Below, one piece after another: positions 1 through 6,038 of a stretch of DNA of 8,726 bases (positions are counted from its first letter, which is position 1; each line of letters begins with the position of its first letter). The DNA is from Desulfobacterales bacterium (GTDB lineage Bacteria > Desulfobacterota > Desulfobacteria > Desulfobacterales > Desulfosalsimonadaceae). Under the pieces are notes generated by a model, which saw only the letters and a program-made list of their open reading frames with translations, was not told the origin of the DNA and made no database searches. A program made the position numbers and the translations under genes. The stretch is taken from contig SLIE01000234.1 of the NCBI GenBank assembly GCA_007135795.1, forward strand, positions 1 through 8,726, in the 5' to 3' direction.

Positions 1-159
1 GATCGCACACTTCCTGAAGAGGAACGCCTGGAACTGGAAAGAGAATATTTTTTAGGCGCAATCCACCAGAACTGCACCGAATGTCATAAAGAACACAACC
101 AGGAAGTGGGTGAAGCCGCCGCACCTGTTGCCTGTGCAGCGTGCCATCCCAGGCCCTAA
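1..159 (+). CDS. Multiheme c-type cytochrome, C-terminal fragment
   Basis: Frame 1 is open from the window edge to a TAA at 157-159 and gives the last 52 residues of a protein whose start lies outside the window. Two CxxCH heme-c attachment motifs are visible, CTECH at residues 25-29 and CAACH at residues 45-49, three residues before the end. Extra histidines (H22, H32) could serve as axial ligands, as in bis-histidine class III (c3-type) cytochromes. Such proteins are exported and carry electrons in the periplasm or in membrane complexes of sulfate reducers. With only two hemes visible I cannot say whether this is a tetraheme c3, a larger multiheme protein or a subunit of a redox complex. 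It converges on cbiA and ends about 50 bp before a strong terminator. Confidence 0.85.
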   Translation, partial: DRTLPEEERLELEREYFLGAIHQNCTECHKEHNQEVGEAAAPVACAACHPRP

Positions 160-210
160 TAAGATGCAATAAAGCTAAGCGTTATGATTTAAGAGCGATG
201 AAAACACAAT

Positions 211-251
211 AAAAAGAGCCGGATAGTAATAATTACTGCCCGGCTCTTTTT
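211..251. terminator. Bidirectional rho-independent terminator between cytochrome and cbiA
   Basis: A perfect 12-bp inverted repeat has arms AAAAAGAGCCGG (211-222) and CCGGCTCTTTTT (240-251), with a 17-nt loop that holds a further small AGT/ACT repeat. The GC-rich upper stem is followed by five T on the plus strand, and the five A at the left become five U on the minus strand. The hairpin can therefore stop both the cytochrome transcript and the minus-strand transcript ending with cbiA, whose stop codon is about 80 nt away. Confidence 0.92.
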
Positions 252-330
252 ATTATCTTTGACAATCTCGGAAAAGTCACAAAAGTTTTCGCTATCCTTA
301 TCCCCTATTCGGACATAATTTGTGATAATT

Positions 331-1854
331 TCACAGGCGCTTAATTCCTGTCATGCCTGTTTCGAGGCATGATCCCCTTTTTCCGCGTTCGCGTTCCGCC
401 AAATGCACAAGTGAACGCGCCCAATGGGGACAACCAAGGGCATGAAGATGGGTATATGTCGCCAATACGTTTCCAATGCACAGACCATCCCGCAGACCAC
501 CGAGGCATTTAATGATTCCGTGTCCCTTTTCCATATTAAAAACAAGATCAGAATCCCGCCCTCTCCACTCAATGACCCGCGAATAATGAAATTCATGCCC
601 TCTTAATTTCATTCCTGTTGGAAAATAAGGATTTTCCCGCCCCACGGTAATCTCTGTATACCCATGCCCCTGTGGTCGCTTGGAAAAACCGAAACTGACG
701 GGCAAAATACCGGCCATTGGATAACTCCGATCCAGCACCAGAGATTCACCAAGATACATGAGTCCGCCGCATTCTGCGTAAATCGGAAGCCCTGTTTCGG
801 CTCGCTCTTTTAGGGCATTTCTAAAACGGAAATTTTCTGAAAGCGCAGCAGCGTGCGTTTCCGGAAAGCCGCCACCAATATAAAGCCCGTCAATATCAGG
901 AAGTTCGTCACTACCAAGAGGACTCATATAAACCAGTTCAGCGCCGGCGTCAACCAGTGCTTCGAGATTTTCCGGATAATAAAACTGAAACGCGGAATCC
1001 ATAACAATCCCGATACGAACCGGTTCAATCTTTTCTTGCAGGTTTACTTGAATATTTTCAGATGGTGCGACAACTGATCGAAGGCCCGCTTTAACGTCAA
1101 TGTGTTGAATATCACTGGTATCCGGAGTGGGTCTCAAATATGGGGCTGATTTTGCAATATTGCAGAGGGCCTCGATATCAATGTGTTTTTCTGCAATCCG
1201 GGATATCGATTCAATAGATGCCGATGCCCATGAATGCTCAGGAGTGGGAATAAGCCCCATGTGACGTTCGGGGAAGTTGTCACCCGGCAGTTTCGGTATG
1301 GCACCCACAACCGGAATGCCACAGTAGGATTGGATACAGTCTCTGAGAAGATTTTCATGCCGAACACCGGCAACACGATTCAGAATTACGCCTGCGATGT
1401 TCACCAATGGATCAAATGACATACACCCCATAACAAGCGCTGCAACGGTGCGGGTACTCTTGGTACAATCGATGCACAAAATAACCGGAGTCTGCAGGAG
1501 TATGGAAAGTGCGGCGCTACTGGTCGCACCCGTTACATCCAAACCATCGTACAGTCCACGATTTCCCTCTACTATGGAAATATCGGCAAGACGACTGTGA
1601 CTAAGAAAAGACTCTGCGATAAGAGATTCGTTGAAAAGGAAGGAATCAAGATTGTGGCAAGGCCGACCGGCAGCCATTGCCAGCCAGCCTGCATCAATAT
1701 AATCGGGACCTTTTTTAAAAGGGGCAACTGCTTTTCCTGAGCGGGCCAGGGCTGCAATCACTCCGATGGACACCACCGTTTTTCCGGACCCACCGCGCAG
1801 TGCCGCGATTAAAATCCGTGGAATATCAATCGAATTGTTGTGATACATTTGCAC
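331..1854 (-). CDS. cbiA: Cobyrinate a,c-diamide synthase family amidotransferase (CbiA / DsrN)
   Basis: This ATP-dependent, glutamine-using amidotransferase has 507 residues, the usual length for CbiA/CobB. The N-terminal half is a dethiobiotin-synthetase-like ATPase with a P-loop at residues 20-26 (RGGSGKT) and the GPDYID motif at 49-54. The C-terminal half is a class I glutaminase-like domain with GGGFPE at 327-332, nucleophile Cys362 in AECGG, GHEFHYS at 419-425 and the catalytic His near 469 (THLH). In the vitamin B12 pathway the family amidates the a and c side chains of cobyrinate. The copy linked to dsr genes is called DsrN and is tied to siroheme amidation for sulfite reductase. It lies 61 bp downstream of dsrD on the same strand, which favours the DsrN role, but a dual role is possible. 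The start is uncertain: GTG at 1854 has an AGG about 9 nt upstream, and ATG at 1848 is two codons in. Confidence 0.93.
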   Translation of the reverse strand: MQMYHNNSIDIPRILIAALRGGSGKTVVSIGVIAALARSGKAVAPFKKGPDYIDAGWLAMAAGRPCHNLDSFLFNESLIAESFLSHSRLADISIVEGNRGLYDGLDVTGATSSAALSILLQTPVILCIDCTKSTRTVAALVMGCMSFDPLVNIAGVILNRVAGVRHENLLRDCIQSYCGIPVVGAIPKLPGDNFPERHMGLIPTPEHSWASASIESISRIAEKHIDIEALCNIAKSAPYLRPTPDTSDIQHIDVKAGLRSVVAPSENIQVNLQEKIEPVRIGIVMDSAFQFYYPENLEALVDAGAELVYMSPLGSDELPDIDGLYIGGGFPETHAAALSENFRFRNALKERAETGLPIYAECGGLMYLGESLVLDRSYPMAGILPVSFGFSKRPQGHGYTEITVGRENPYFPTGMKLRGHEFHYSRVIEWRGRDSDLVFNMEKGHGIIKCLGGLRDGLCIGNVLATYTHLHALGCPHWARSLVHLAERERGKRGSCLETGMTGIKRL

Positions 1855-1915
1855 TCAAATTCGCCTGCTTGTATAAAAACGATAAACCAGGCAGGTACGA
1901 AAAAAGGATTGACTG

Positions 1916-2155
1916 CTATTCTTCATGCTCTGCGGCAGTCTGTTTGCCCTGACCTTTAAGACCGTACATGGAGGTGCTGCCACTTGACCAGAACTCGAGT
2001 ATGCCTTCTTCGACCAGCTTGTTAACGACTTTTTTAGCTTCCCGGGGTTTCATGTCAAGTATCTTTGCCAGATCACTGAAATAAAACTTTGACTTGGTCT
2101 TGCCTTTTTTCATCAACTGATCGATCATCAACTGTTTTTGTTCTTCGTATTCCAT
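1916..2155 (-). CDS. dsrD: DsrD, allosteric activator of dissimilatory sulfite reductase
   Basis: This 79-residue winged-helix protein closely resembles what I recall of Desulfovibrio DsrD. Shared blocks are KSKFYF near residues 21-26, EFWSSGSTSMYGLKG near residues 54-68, and an acidic AAEHEE tail. DsrD is a soluble cytoplasmic protein long suspected of DNA binding because of its fold. More recent biochemical work reports that it binds DsrAB and speeds up sulfite reduction. Its presence marks a reductive dsr system rather than the sulfur-oxidising type. The ATG at 2155 has a good AAAGGA Shine-Dalgarno about 8 nt upstream. The gene follows dsrB, separated by a 72-bp gap that contains a strong hairpin, and precedes cbiA. 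Confidence 0.97.
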   Translation of the reverse strand: MEYEEQKQLMIDQLMKKGKTKSKFYFSDLAKILDMKPREAKKVVNKLVEEGILEFWSSGSTSMYGLKGQGKQTAAEHEE

Positions 2156-2181
2156 TGCCTGCGTCCTTTAAATGAGAAAAT

Positions 2182-2211
2182 ACCACGGCCGGAAACCTTC
2201 CCGGCCGTGGT
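2182..2211 (-). promoter_or_regulatory. Strong hairpin between dsrB and dsrD (attenuator or processing element)
   Basis: A perfect 11-bp stem, ACCACGGCCGG (2182-2192) with CCGGCCGTGGT (2201-2211), closes an 8-nt loop. The flanks can also pair (AAATGA at 2171-2176 with TCATTT at 2215-2220), which lengthens the stem through a small internal loop. On the minus strand the stem is followed by TATTTTCTC, a moderate U tract. On the plus strand it is followed by five T and more T-rich sequence. It sits 17 nt downstream of the dsrB stop and just ahead of the dsrD ribosome binding site. It may be a partial terminator that lowers dsrD-cbiA output relative to dsrAB, or an mRNA 3' end stabiliser. It could also block antisense transcription. 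Confidence 0.75.
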
Positions 2212-2227
2212 TTTTCATTTTTTGTTT

Positions 2228-3373
2228 TTAGAACTTGAACTGAGTGGATTGACGCCATGTGTAATAGGCGGGATCACGGAAATCATCAATCAGATGATGG
2301 GTGAATTCAAGCTCACATTTTTCGAAGAATCTTTCCCAGCCGATACGCTCGGCCCATTCACCAACCCGCTCGTATTTACGGGCATCTGCTGCATAAACTT
2401 CAACGATCTTCTTGATCTTATCCGTCGTTTGCGGCCACCGGGGGGCATCATTGGGAAGGAAAGCAACTGCAACCTTCGAGAATTTCGGCTCTGAAATACG
2501 GTTTGAAACCTTGCCACCAACCATCAGCACGATGCCATCACCTTCCTTATCGGAAAGCGGAAGGCAGGGGCACATGGTGTAGCAGTTTCCACAGAACATA
2601 CAGCGACTGTTGTTGACTTCGACACTGTTAAGGGTCTGACCGTTAAATTCAACCTTTTTGGGTTTGATGGCGGCCGTCGGACAGGAAGCAATTGCCAGAG
2701 GAATTTCGCACATCTTGTCAAGGTATTCATGATCGATCATGGGCGGTTTTCTGTGATACCCAAGAATCGCGATGTCCGAGCAGTGAACCGCGCCACACAT
2801 GTTCAAGCAGCATGCCAGTGAAACCCTGACATTCGCAGGCATCCGCATGTTCTTGAAATCATCGAAAAGAACGTCCATGGTTGCCTTGACCGGTCCGGAC
2901 GCATCCGTAGCCGGTGTGTGGCAATGAATCCATCCCTGGGTATGGACGATATTGGTAATGCCTGCACCTGTTCCACCAACCGGAAACTTGAAGGAACCGG
3001 CGTCGAACTTCCTGCTTTCCAGGTCGTCAATCAGCGGTTGGACTTTATCTTTGCTGTCGACCATGAACTCGATGTTGTTACGGGTTGTCCAGCGGACATA
3101 CCCGTCACAGTGTTTATCCGCAATTTCACAAATTTCACGAATAAGCGTAACAGACATCAGACGTGCGCCGCCGGCACGAACTGTGTACACTTCATCGCCT
3201 GTTTCGGAAACATGAACCAGAACGCCAGGCTGCAGAATTTCATGATACAGCCATTTGCCTTTGTTGTTTGCAATCACCGGCGGATAAAACTCGTCGTATT
3301 TTCTCGGTCCGATATCGGTAATCCGATTCTCCATCGGCTTGCTGGGATCGTACCCCGAAGATATAAATGCCAT
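2228..3373 (-). CDS. dsrB: Dissimilatory sulfite reductase beta subunit
   Basis: DsrB pairs with DsrA in an alpha2beta2 enzyme that reduces sulfite in the cytoplasm, with DsrC as partner. I place the start at ATG 3373, giving 381 residues that begin MAFISSGY as in other sulfate reducers; an upstream in-frame GTG at 3382 is less likely. A GGGGG-rich Shine-Dalgarno lies about 7 nt before the ATG. Numbered from this start, Cys151, Cys188, Cys189 and Cys193 form the siroheme-coupled [4Fe-4S] site. An inserted ferredoxin domain carries Cys231, Cys258, Cys261, Cys264 and Cys268 in [12 protein letters not shown]. These positions equal those I recall for the Desulfovibrio vulgaris protein, so the catalytic siroheme site appears intact. 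The gene starts 12 nt after dsrA ends, which indicates tight co-translation. Confidence 0.98.
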   Translation of the reverse strand: MAFISSGYDPSKPMENRITDIGPRKYDEFYPPVIANNKGKWLYHEILQPGVLVHVSETGDEVYTVRAGGARLMSVTLIREICEIADKHCDGYVRWTTRNNIEFMVDSKDKVQPLIDDLESRKFDAGSFKFPVGGTGAGITNIVHTQGWIHCHTPATDASGPVKATMDVLFDDFKNMRMPANVRVSLACCLNMCGAVHCSDIAILGYHRKPPMIDHEYLDKMCEIPLAIASCPTAAIKPKKVEFNGQTLNSVEVNNSRCMFCGNCYTMCPCLPLSDKEGDGIVLMVGGKVSNRISEPKFSKVAVAFLPNDAPRWPQTTDKIKKIVEVYAADARKYERVGEWAERIGWERFFEKCELEFTHHLIDDFRDPAYYTWRQSTQFKF

Positions 3374-3385
3374 TCTTCCCACCCC

Positions 3386-4705
3386 CTATCGTTGATGATG
3401 TTTTCTGTATTCGGTGACATCTCGTTCCCAGCCGCCTTCAACCTCATCTTCTTTCCAGAAAATGTAGGGGTTGTGCCTGGGTTCAGAGACATGCTGCGGA
3501 ATCGGATCGATGCCAACAGCTTCGAGGAGCGACTGGAAACCGCGACGTTTCATAAGCTCGCCGAGACGTTCACGGTTCTTACCTTCTTCCATCCAGTAAT
3601 CCCAGATGGCTTCGATAACAGCCTTGACTTCCTCATAGCCACTTTCCTTATTGACTTCAACAAACGGTACCAGAAGGGAACCCATTTGCGCGCCGTCAAG
3701 GATCGGAGCTTTTGCGCCAACCAGAATCGAACAGCCGGTCTGAACGCCGGGACGCAGTGCACGCGGCATTACGTTGATGCAATGCATGCAGCGGGTACAT
3801 TCTCTGTTGTTGATTTCAAGTTTGCCGTTTTCGTAACGCATACATTCGGTCGGGCAAAGGTTGATGACTTCTTTTTCAATGTTGAATGCACCCCAGTCGC
3901 GACCACTATGTGCGCCGGCATTGGGTTTCAAATCACCACTGACGTATCCACCGACCGCATCCTGATCAATCCGGATTTCGTCTTTCCAGGTGCCTATGAA
4001 CGACATGTCCGCACGTGCAATGGAAGCCACGCAACCGTTGGGGCAACCATCAAACTTGAACTTGAACTTGTATGGGAATGCCGGACGGTGCAATTCATCC
4101 TGATAATCCAGGGTCAACTGGTAACAGAGATCCTGGGTATCGTAACAGGCGTATTCACAGCGAGCCTGGCCAATACAGTCAGCGGGGGTTCTCAGGTTGG
4201 AGCCTGAACCACCCAGATCCTGATTCAAGTTATGGGTAAGCTCATAGAAAATTTCCTCGATCTGCGGCGTGGTGGTTCCCAGCCAGATAATATCACCGGT
4301 TGAACCATGCATGTTGGTCAATCCACTTCCGCGGAAATCCCACAGATCGCAAAGTTGTCTCAGGAACTCGGTCTTGTAGAATTTACCACTGGGCTGAGCA
4401 ACACGTATGGTATGGAAATGAGCCACACCAGGGAATTTTTCAGGCTGGTCGCAGTAGCGTCCGATAACGCCGCCGCCATAACCGAAAACACCGACGATAC
4501 CGCCATGCTTCCAATGCGTCGTGCCATCATCGAAAGAAAGCTCGAGAACTCCCAACAAGTCTTCAACAACGTCCACGGGGATCTGGTACTCAACATTGTT
4601 TACATTCTTTGCCCTTGCTTCAGCTTCCTGCTTCATGTCCGATACAAAGCTCGGCCATGGTCCGCTTTCAAGCTGGTCCAGCAAGGGGGTTTTGTGTTTT
4701 GCCAT
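3386..4705 (-). CDS. dsrA: Dissimilatory sulfite reductase alpha subunit
   Basis: DsrA is the alpha subunit of the siroheme sulfite reductase, the terminal step of sulfate respiration. I choose ATG 4705: it gives MAKHKTPLLDQLESGPWPSF as in known DsrA and lies 6 nt after GGGAGG. The in-frame ATG at 4711 directly abuts that Shine-Dalgarno and is unlikely. The protein has 439 residues, the normal length. From this start Cys177, Cys183, Cys221 and Cys225 form the siroheme-associated cluster site (CPNGC at 221-225). Cys284, Cys303, Cys306 and Cys309 form the ferredoxin-domain cluster (CTRCMHC at 303-309). Conserved blocks GGGVIGRYCDQPEKFPG and GSGSNLRTP are present. No signal peptide is seen, as expected for a cytoplasmic enzyme. 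It is first in the dsrABD-cbiA group and has its own promoter upstream. Confidence 0.98.
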   Translation of the reverse strand: MAKHKTPLLDQLESGPWPSFVSDMKQEAEARAKNVNNVEYQIPVDVVEDLLGVLELSFDDGTTHWKHGGIVGVFGYGGGVIGRYCDQPEKFPGVAHFHTIRVAQPSGKFYKTEFLRQLCDLWDFRGSGLTNMHGSTGDIIWLGTTTPQIEEIFYELTHNLNQDLGGSGSNLRTPADCIGQARCEYACYDTQDLCYQLTLDYQDELHRPAFPYKFKFKFDGCPNGCVASIARADMSFIGTWKDEIRIDQDAVGGYVSGDLKPNAGAHSGRDWGAFNIEKEVINLCPTECMRYENGKLEINNRECTRCMHCINVMPRALRPGVQTGCSILVGAKAPILDGAQMGSLLVPFVEVNKESGYEEVKAVIEAIWDYWMEEGKNRERLGELMKRRGFQSLLEAVGIDPIPQHVSEPRHNPYIFWKEDEVEGGWERDVTEYRKHHQR

Positions 4706-4836
4706 TGTCATCCTCCCTTTCGTTAATATTTAAACCACCATCCATCTGTTCTTCTTCGATTTCTACAATTATTCTGTAGAACCTTGTGCATACCCGACAA
4801 TTCAAGGCTCTTTATTACATCCATAAAAGCATAAAA
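4706..4836 (-). promoter_or_regulatory. dsrA 5' leader with hairpin, tandem repeat and strong RBS
   Basis: If transcription starts near 4836, about 7 nt after the predicted -10, the dsrA message carries a leader of about 130 nt. It begins inside a tandem 8-bp repeat (plus-strand CATAAAAG at 4822-4829 and 4830-4837). It contains a 7-bp hairpin, TTCTACA 4761-4767 with TGTAGAA 4775-4781 around a 7-nt loop, and ends with GGGAGG six nt before the start codon. I recognise no known riboswitch class. No T run follows the hairpin, so it is not a terminator. Confidence 0.5.
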
Positions 4837-4842
4837 GACTTT

Positions 4843-4871
4843 TTTATAGATTAATGGTTCTTGTTTGTCAA
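4843..4871 (-). promoter_or_regulatory. Near-consensus sigma70-type promoter for dsrAB
   Basis: On the minus strand TTGACA (plus coordinates 4866-4871) is separated by exactly 17 bp from TATAAA (4843-4848), which matches the housekeeping consensus at 11 of 12 positions. It lies in the 252-bp gap between the TPR gene and dsrA and points at dsrA, as expected for a highly expressed respiratory enzyme. Inverted repeats overlap the -35: GTTTGT 4863-4868 with ACAAAC 4878-4883, or in another register TTGTTT 4861-4866 with AAACAA 4876-4881. The promoter assignment rests on sequence match only. Confidence 0.75.
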
Positions 4872-4902
4872 TGAAAAACAAACGACGCACGCATCCCATG
4901 TT

Positions 4903-4922
4903 CGACAATCCAGTGACTGTCG
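4903..4922. repeat. Nested inverted repeats between the TPR stop and the dsrA promoter
   Basis: CGACA (4903-4907) pairs with TGTCG (4918-4922), and inside or overlapping it is CAGT-G-ACTG (4911-4919). The element is about 35 nt past the TPR stop codon and 32 bp upstream of the dsrA -35. It has no following T run on the minus strand, so it is not a good terminator for the TPR gene. It could be an operator for dsrA or a chance structure. Confidence 0.3.
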
Positions 4923-4957
4923 GAGAAATTTTCTTCCTGCGGCCATCCCCTTGCTTA

Positions 4958-5584
4958 CTATGCGGTTTTGCACTTTTCGATTTCTTCAATGATCTCCGGT
5001 GCCACCTCGTAGCCAAGCGCCATCGCTTTTTTACAGTGTTTTTCAGCCAATTCGCAATCGCCCTTTTCAAGGTAACAGATTGCCAGATTATTGTGCGCAA
5101 AGGGAAACTCGGAATCTACTTCCAGCGCCTTAAGATTGATTTCGATGCTTTGATCCACATCCCCTTTCATCAGGTAAGCATTGGCCAGGGTAGCACGGGC
5201 TTGTATGAAATTCGGGTTGAAGCGAATCGCTTTTTCCAGGGCATATATGGCCTCATCTATCTTCCCCTTCTGGAGTTGGACAAACCCGATATTGCCATAC
5301 CCTTCAAAGAAACCTGCCCGTACGGTGACACTTTTCTCATTGTACGCCAGGCAACCATCCAGGTCACCTTTCTGAAGACATAACCCGCCAAGCTGCACGT
5401 AAGCTTCCGCAAGCGTGGGGCTGCAGCGGACGGCTTCCAGCAACTCCTCTTCCGCTTCATCAAACTTTCGAAGACCCAGTAAAGCAGTAGCCAGATTATA
5501 CCGGCTCATACCGCATTCCGGATTGGAATCAATCGCTTTGCGCTGCTTTTCAATATACTCATGGACATTTCTCGCTTGTGCCAT
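4958..5584 (-). CDS. Tetratricopeptide repeat protein upstream of dsrA
   Basis: This is a 208-residue soluble protein made almost entirely of TPR units. Five 34-residue repeats can be read at about residues 25-58, 59-92, 93-126, 127-160 and 161-194, preceded by a short helix and followed by a capping helix. Each shows the typical pattern of small and aromatic residues, for example AFAHNNLA-like and YLxKGD segments. No signal peptide or membrane segment is visible, so a cytoplasmic location is likely. It is unusually rich in cysteine for a TPR protein, with eight Cys at 24, 54, 69, 78, 170, 177, 184 and 205. TPR proteins are protein-binding scaffolds. Its place directly upstream of dsrA, with no clear terminator between, suggests a role in DsrAB assembly or interaction, but this is inference. 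The RBS is weak: AAAGG lies about 11 nt before ATG 5584. Confidence 0.9.
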   Translation of the reverse strand: MAQARNVHEYIEKQRKAIDSNPECGMSRYNLATALLGLRKFDEAEEELLEAVRCSPTLAEAYVQLGGLCLQKGDLDGCLAYNEKSVTVRAGFFEGYGNIGFVQLQKGKIDEAIYALEKAIRFNPNFIQARATLANAYLMKGDVDQSIEINLKALEVDSEFPFAHNNLAICYLEKGDCELAEKHCKKAMALGYEVAPEIIEEIEKCKTA

Positions 5585-5656
5585 AATCTTTCATACCTTT
5601 ATTTTATTTAATATGTATATATAATGCACCAAAACAGACTGATGATGCTCATTTAA

Positions 5657-5686
5657 AATTTAGAAAAGAGTTCTATTGCTTGTCAA
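5657..5686 (-). promoter_or_regulatory. Candidate promoter for the TPR gene
   Basis: On the minus strand a perfect TTGACA (5681-5686) is followed after 18 bp by TAAATT (5657-5662), a 4 of 6 match to the -10 consensus. This would give a leader of about 65 nt before ATG 5584. The -10 is poor and the spacing is one base long, so it may need an activator; two GGAA-N2-TTCC elements lie directly upstream. Confidence 0.4.
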
Positions 5687-5724
5687 GGAAAATTCCTGAA
5701 GATGGATGATAACTGGAAGTTTCC
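5687..5724. repeat. Paired GGAA-N2-TTCC palindromes next to the TPR -35
   Basis: GGAAAATTCC (5687-5696) and GGAAGTTTCC (5715-5724) share the pattern GGAANNTTCC, with centres 28 bp apart. The first abuts the predicted TPR -35 and both lie on its upstream side, positions typical of activator sites. No known regulator is recognised, and such short AT-centred palindromes can arise by chance. Confidence 0.3.
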
Positions 5725-5854
5725 TTTACGACAAACCCAGTGCGGAATTTACATGGGCGCTTCATCTAAGACAGTTTCCTTCATAAGGGAACGACAAGAT
5801 TAACCACAAGCATCCAGGATAATGATTTCCAGGCCCGACTTGTATATTTTTTAA

Positions 5855-5883
5855 TTGACACACCGCGGGGTATTCATAATAAT
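5855..5883 (+). promoter_or_regulatory. Candidate promoter for the dapA-like gene
   Basis: A perfect TTGACA (5855-5860) is followed by a 17-bp spacer and AATAAT (5878-5883), a 5 of 6 match to TATAAT. The predicted start near 5890 would give a leader of about 150 nt. The leader holds an operator-like inverted repeat ATCATG-N6-CATGAT (5902-5919) and a small GC hairpin, GGCCG-GGCT-CGGCC (5989-6002), 25 nt before the RBS. Neither hairpin is followed by a T run. Confidence 0.5.
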
Positions 5884-6027
5884 TGGCTCGCTGCCGCCTT
5901 TATCATGCGGGCTCATGATTGCATCTGCTTATACAATGAGCGGAATGCATTGGCAACCGATGGAAAATAATACCTGATTTCCCAACAAGGCCGGGCTCGG
6001 CCGAACACCTAATTCTACTCTCTTTGT

Positions 6028-6034
6028 AAGGAGG
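6028..6034 (+). promoter_or_regulatory. Strong ribosome binding site of the dapA-like gene
   Basis: AAGGAGG is a full anti-16S match that ends 4 nt before ATG 6039 and fixes the start codon. No other in-frame ATG nearby has a comparable site. Confidence 0.85.
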
Positions 6035-6038
6035 ACAC

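Larger units (their letters stand above)
5585..6038. other. Divergent intergenic region between TPR gene and dapA-like gene
   Basis: I find no gene, tRNA or known RNA in these 454 bp. It is AT-rich and holds a candidate minus-strand promoter for the TPR gene, two GGAA-N2-TTCC half-palindromes, a candidate plus-strand promoter for the dapA-like gene, and two short inverted repeats in that gene's leader. These are listed separately. The stretch from about 5725 to 5850 shows nothing clear beyond a weak imperfect repeat (TTCCTT with AAGGGAA near 5776-5791). Confidence 0.6.

Noticed and set aside
1..4. Window begins with GATC, which could suggest a Sau3AI clone end
   Set aside because: A four-base match at an edge is expected by chance often enough that nothing can be concluded.
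259..264. TTGACA downstream of the terminator on the plus strand
   Set aside because: No acceptable -10 follows at 16-18 bp and no plus-strand gene lies downstream.
321..335. TGTGA-N5-TCACA palindrome resembling a CRP/FNR/HcpR site
   Set aside because: The spacer is 5 rather than 6 bases. It overlaps the cbiA stop codon between convergent genes, with no promoter to regulate.
1864..1895. CCTGC/GCAGG inverted repeat between dsrD and cbiA
   Set aside because: The stem is only 5 bp around a 22-nt loop, with no U tract on the minus strand. It is too weak for a terminator.
2138..2494. 118-codon plus-strand open frame antisense to dsrD start and dsrB end
   Set aside because: It crosses the dsrB-dsrD hairpin and lies opposite the real genes; the translation looks random.
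2918..4207. 429-codon plus-strand open frame antisense to dsrB and dsrA
   Set aside because: It runs opposite two highly conserved enzymes with intact cysteine ligands and spans their junction. Its translation has no recognisable domain and it has no clear RBS. It is a codon-bias shadow.
4723..5100. 125-codon minus-strand open frame overlapping the TPR 3' end and dsrA leader
   Set aside because: Its first half is out of frame with the clear TPR coding sequence. The rest covers the promoter and leader and has low-complexity basic composition.
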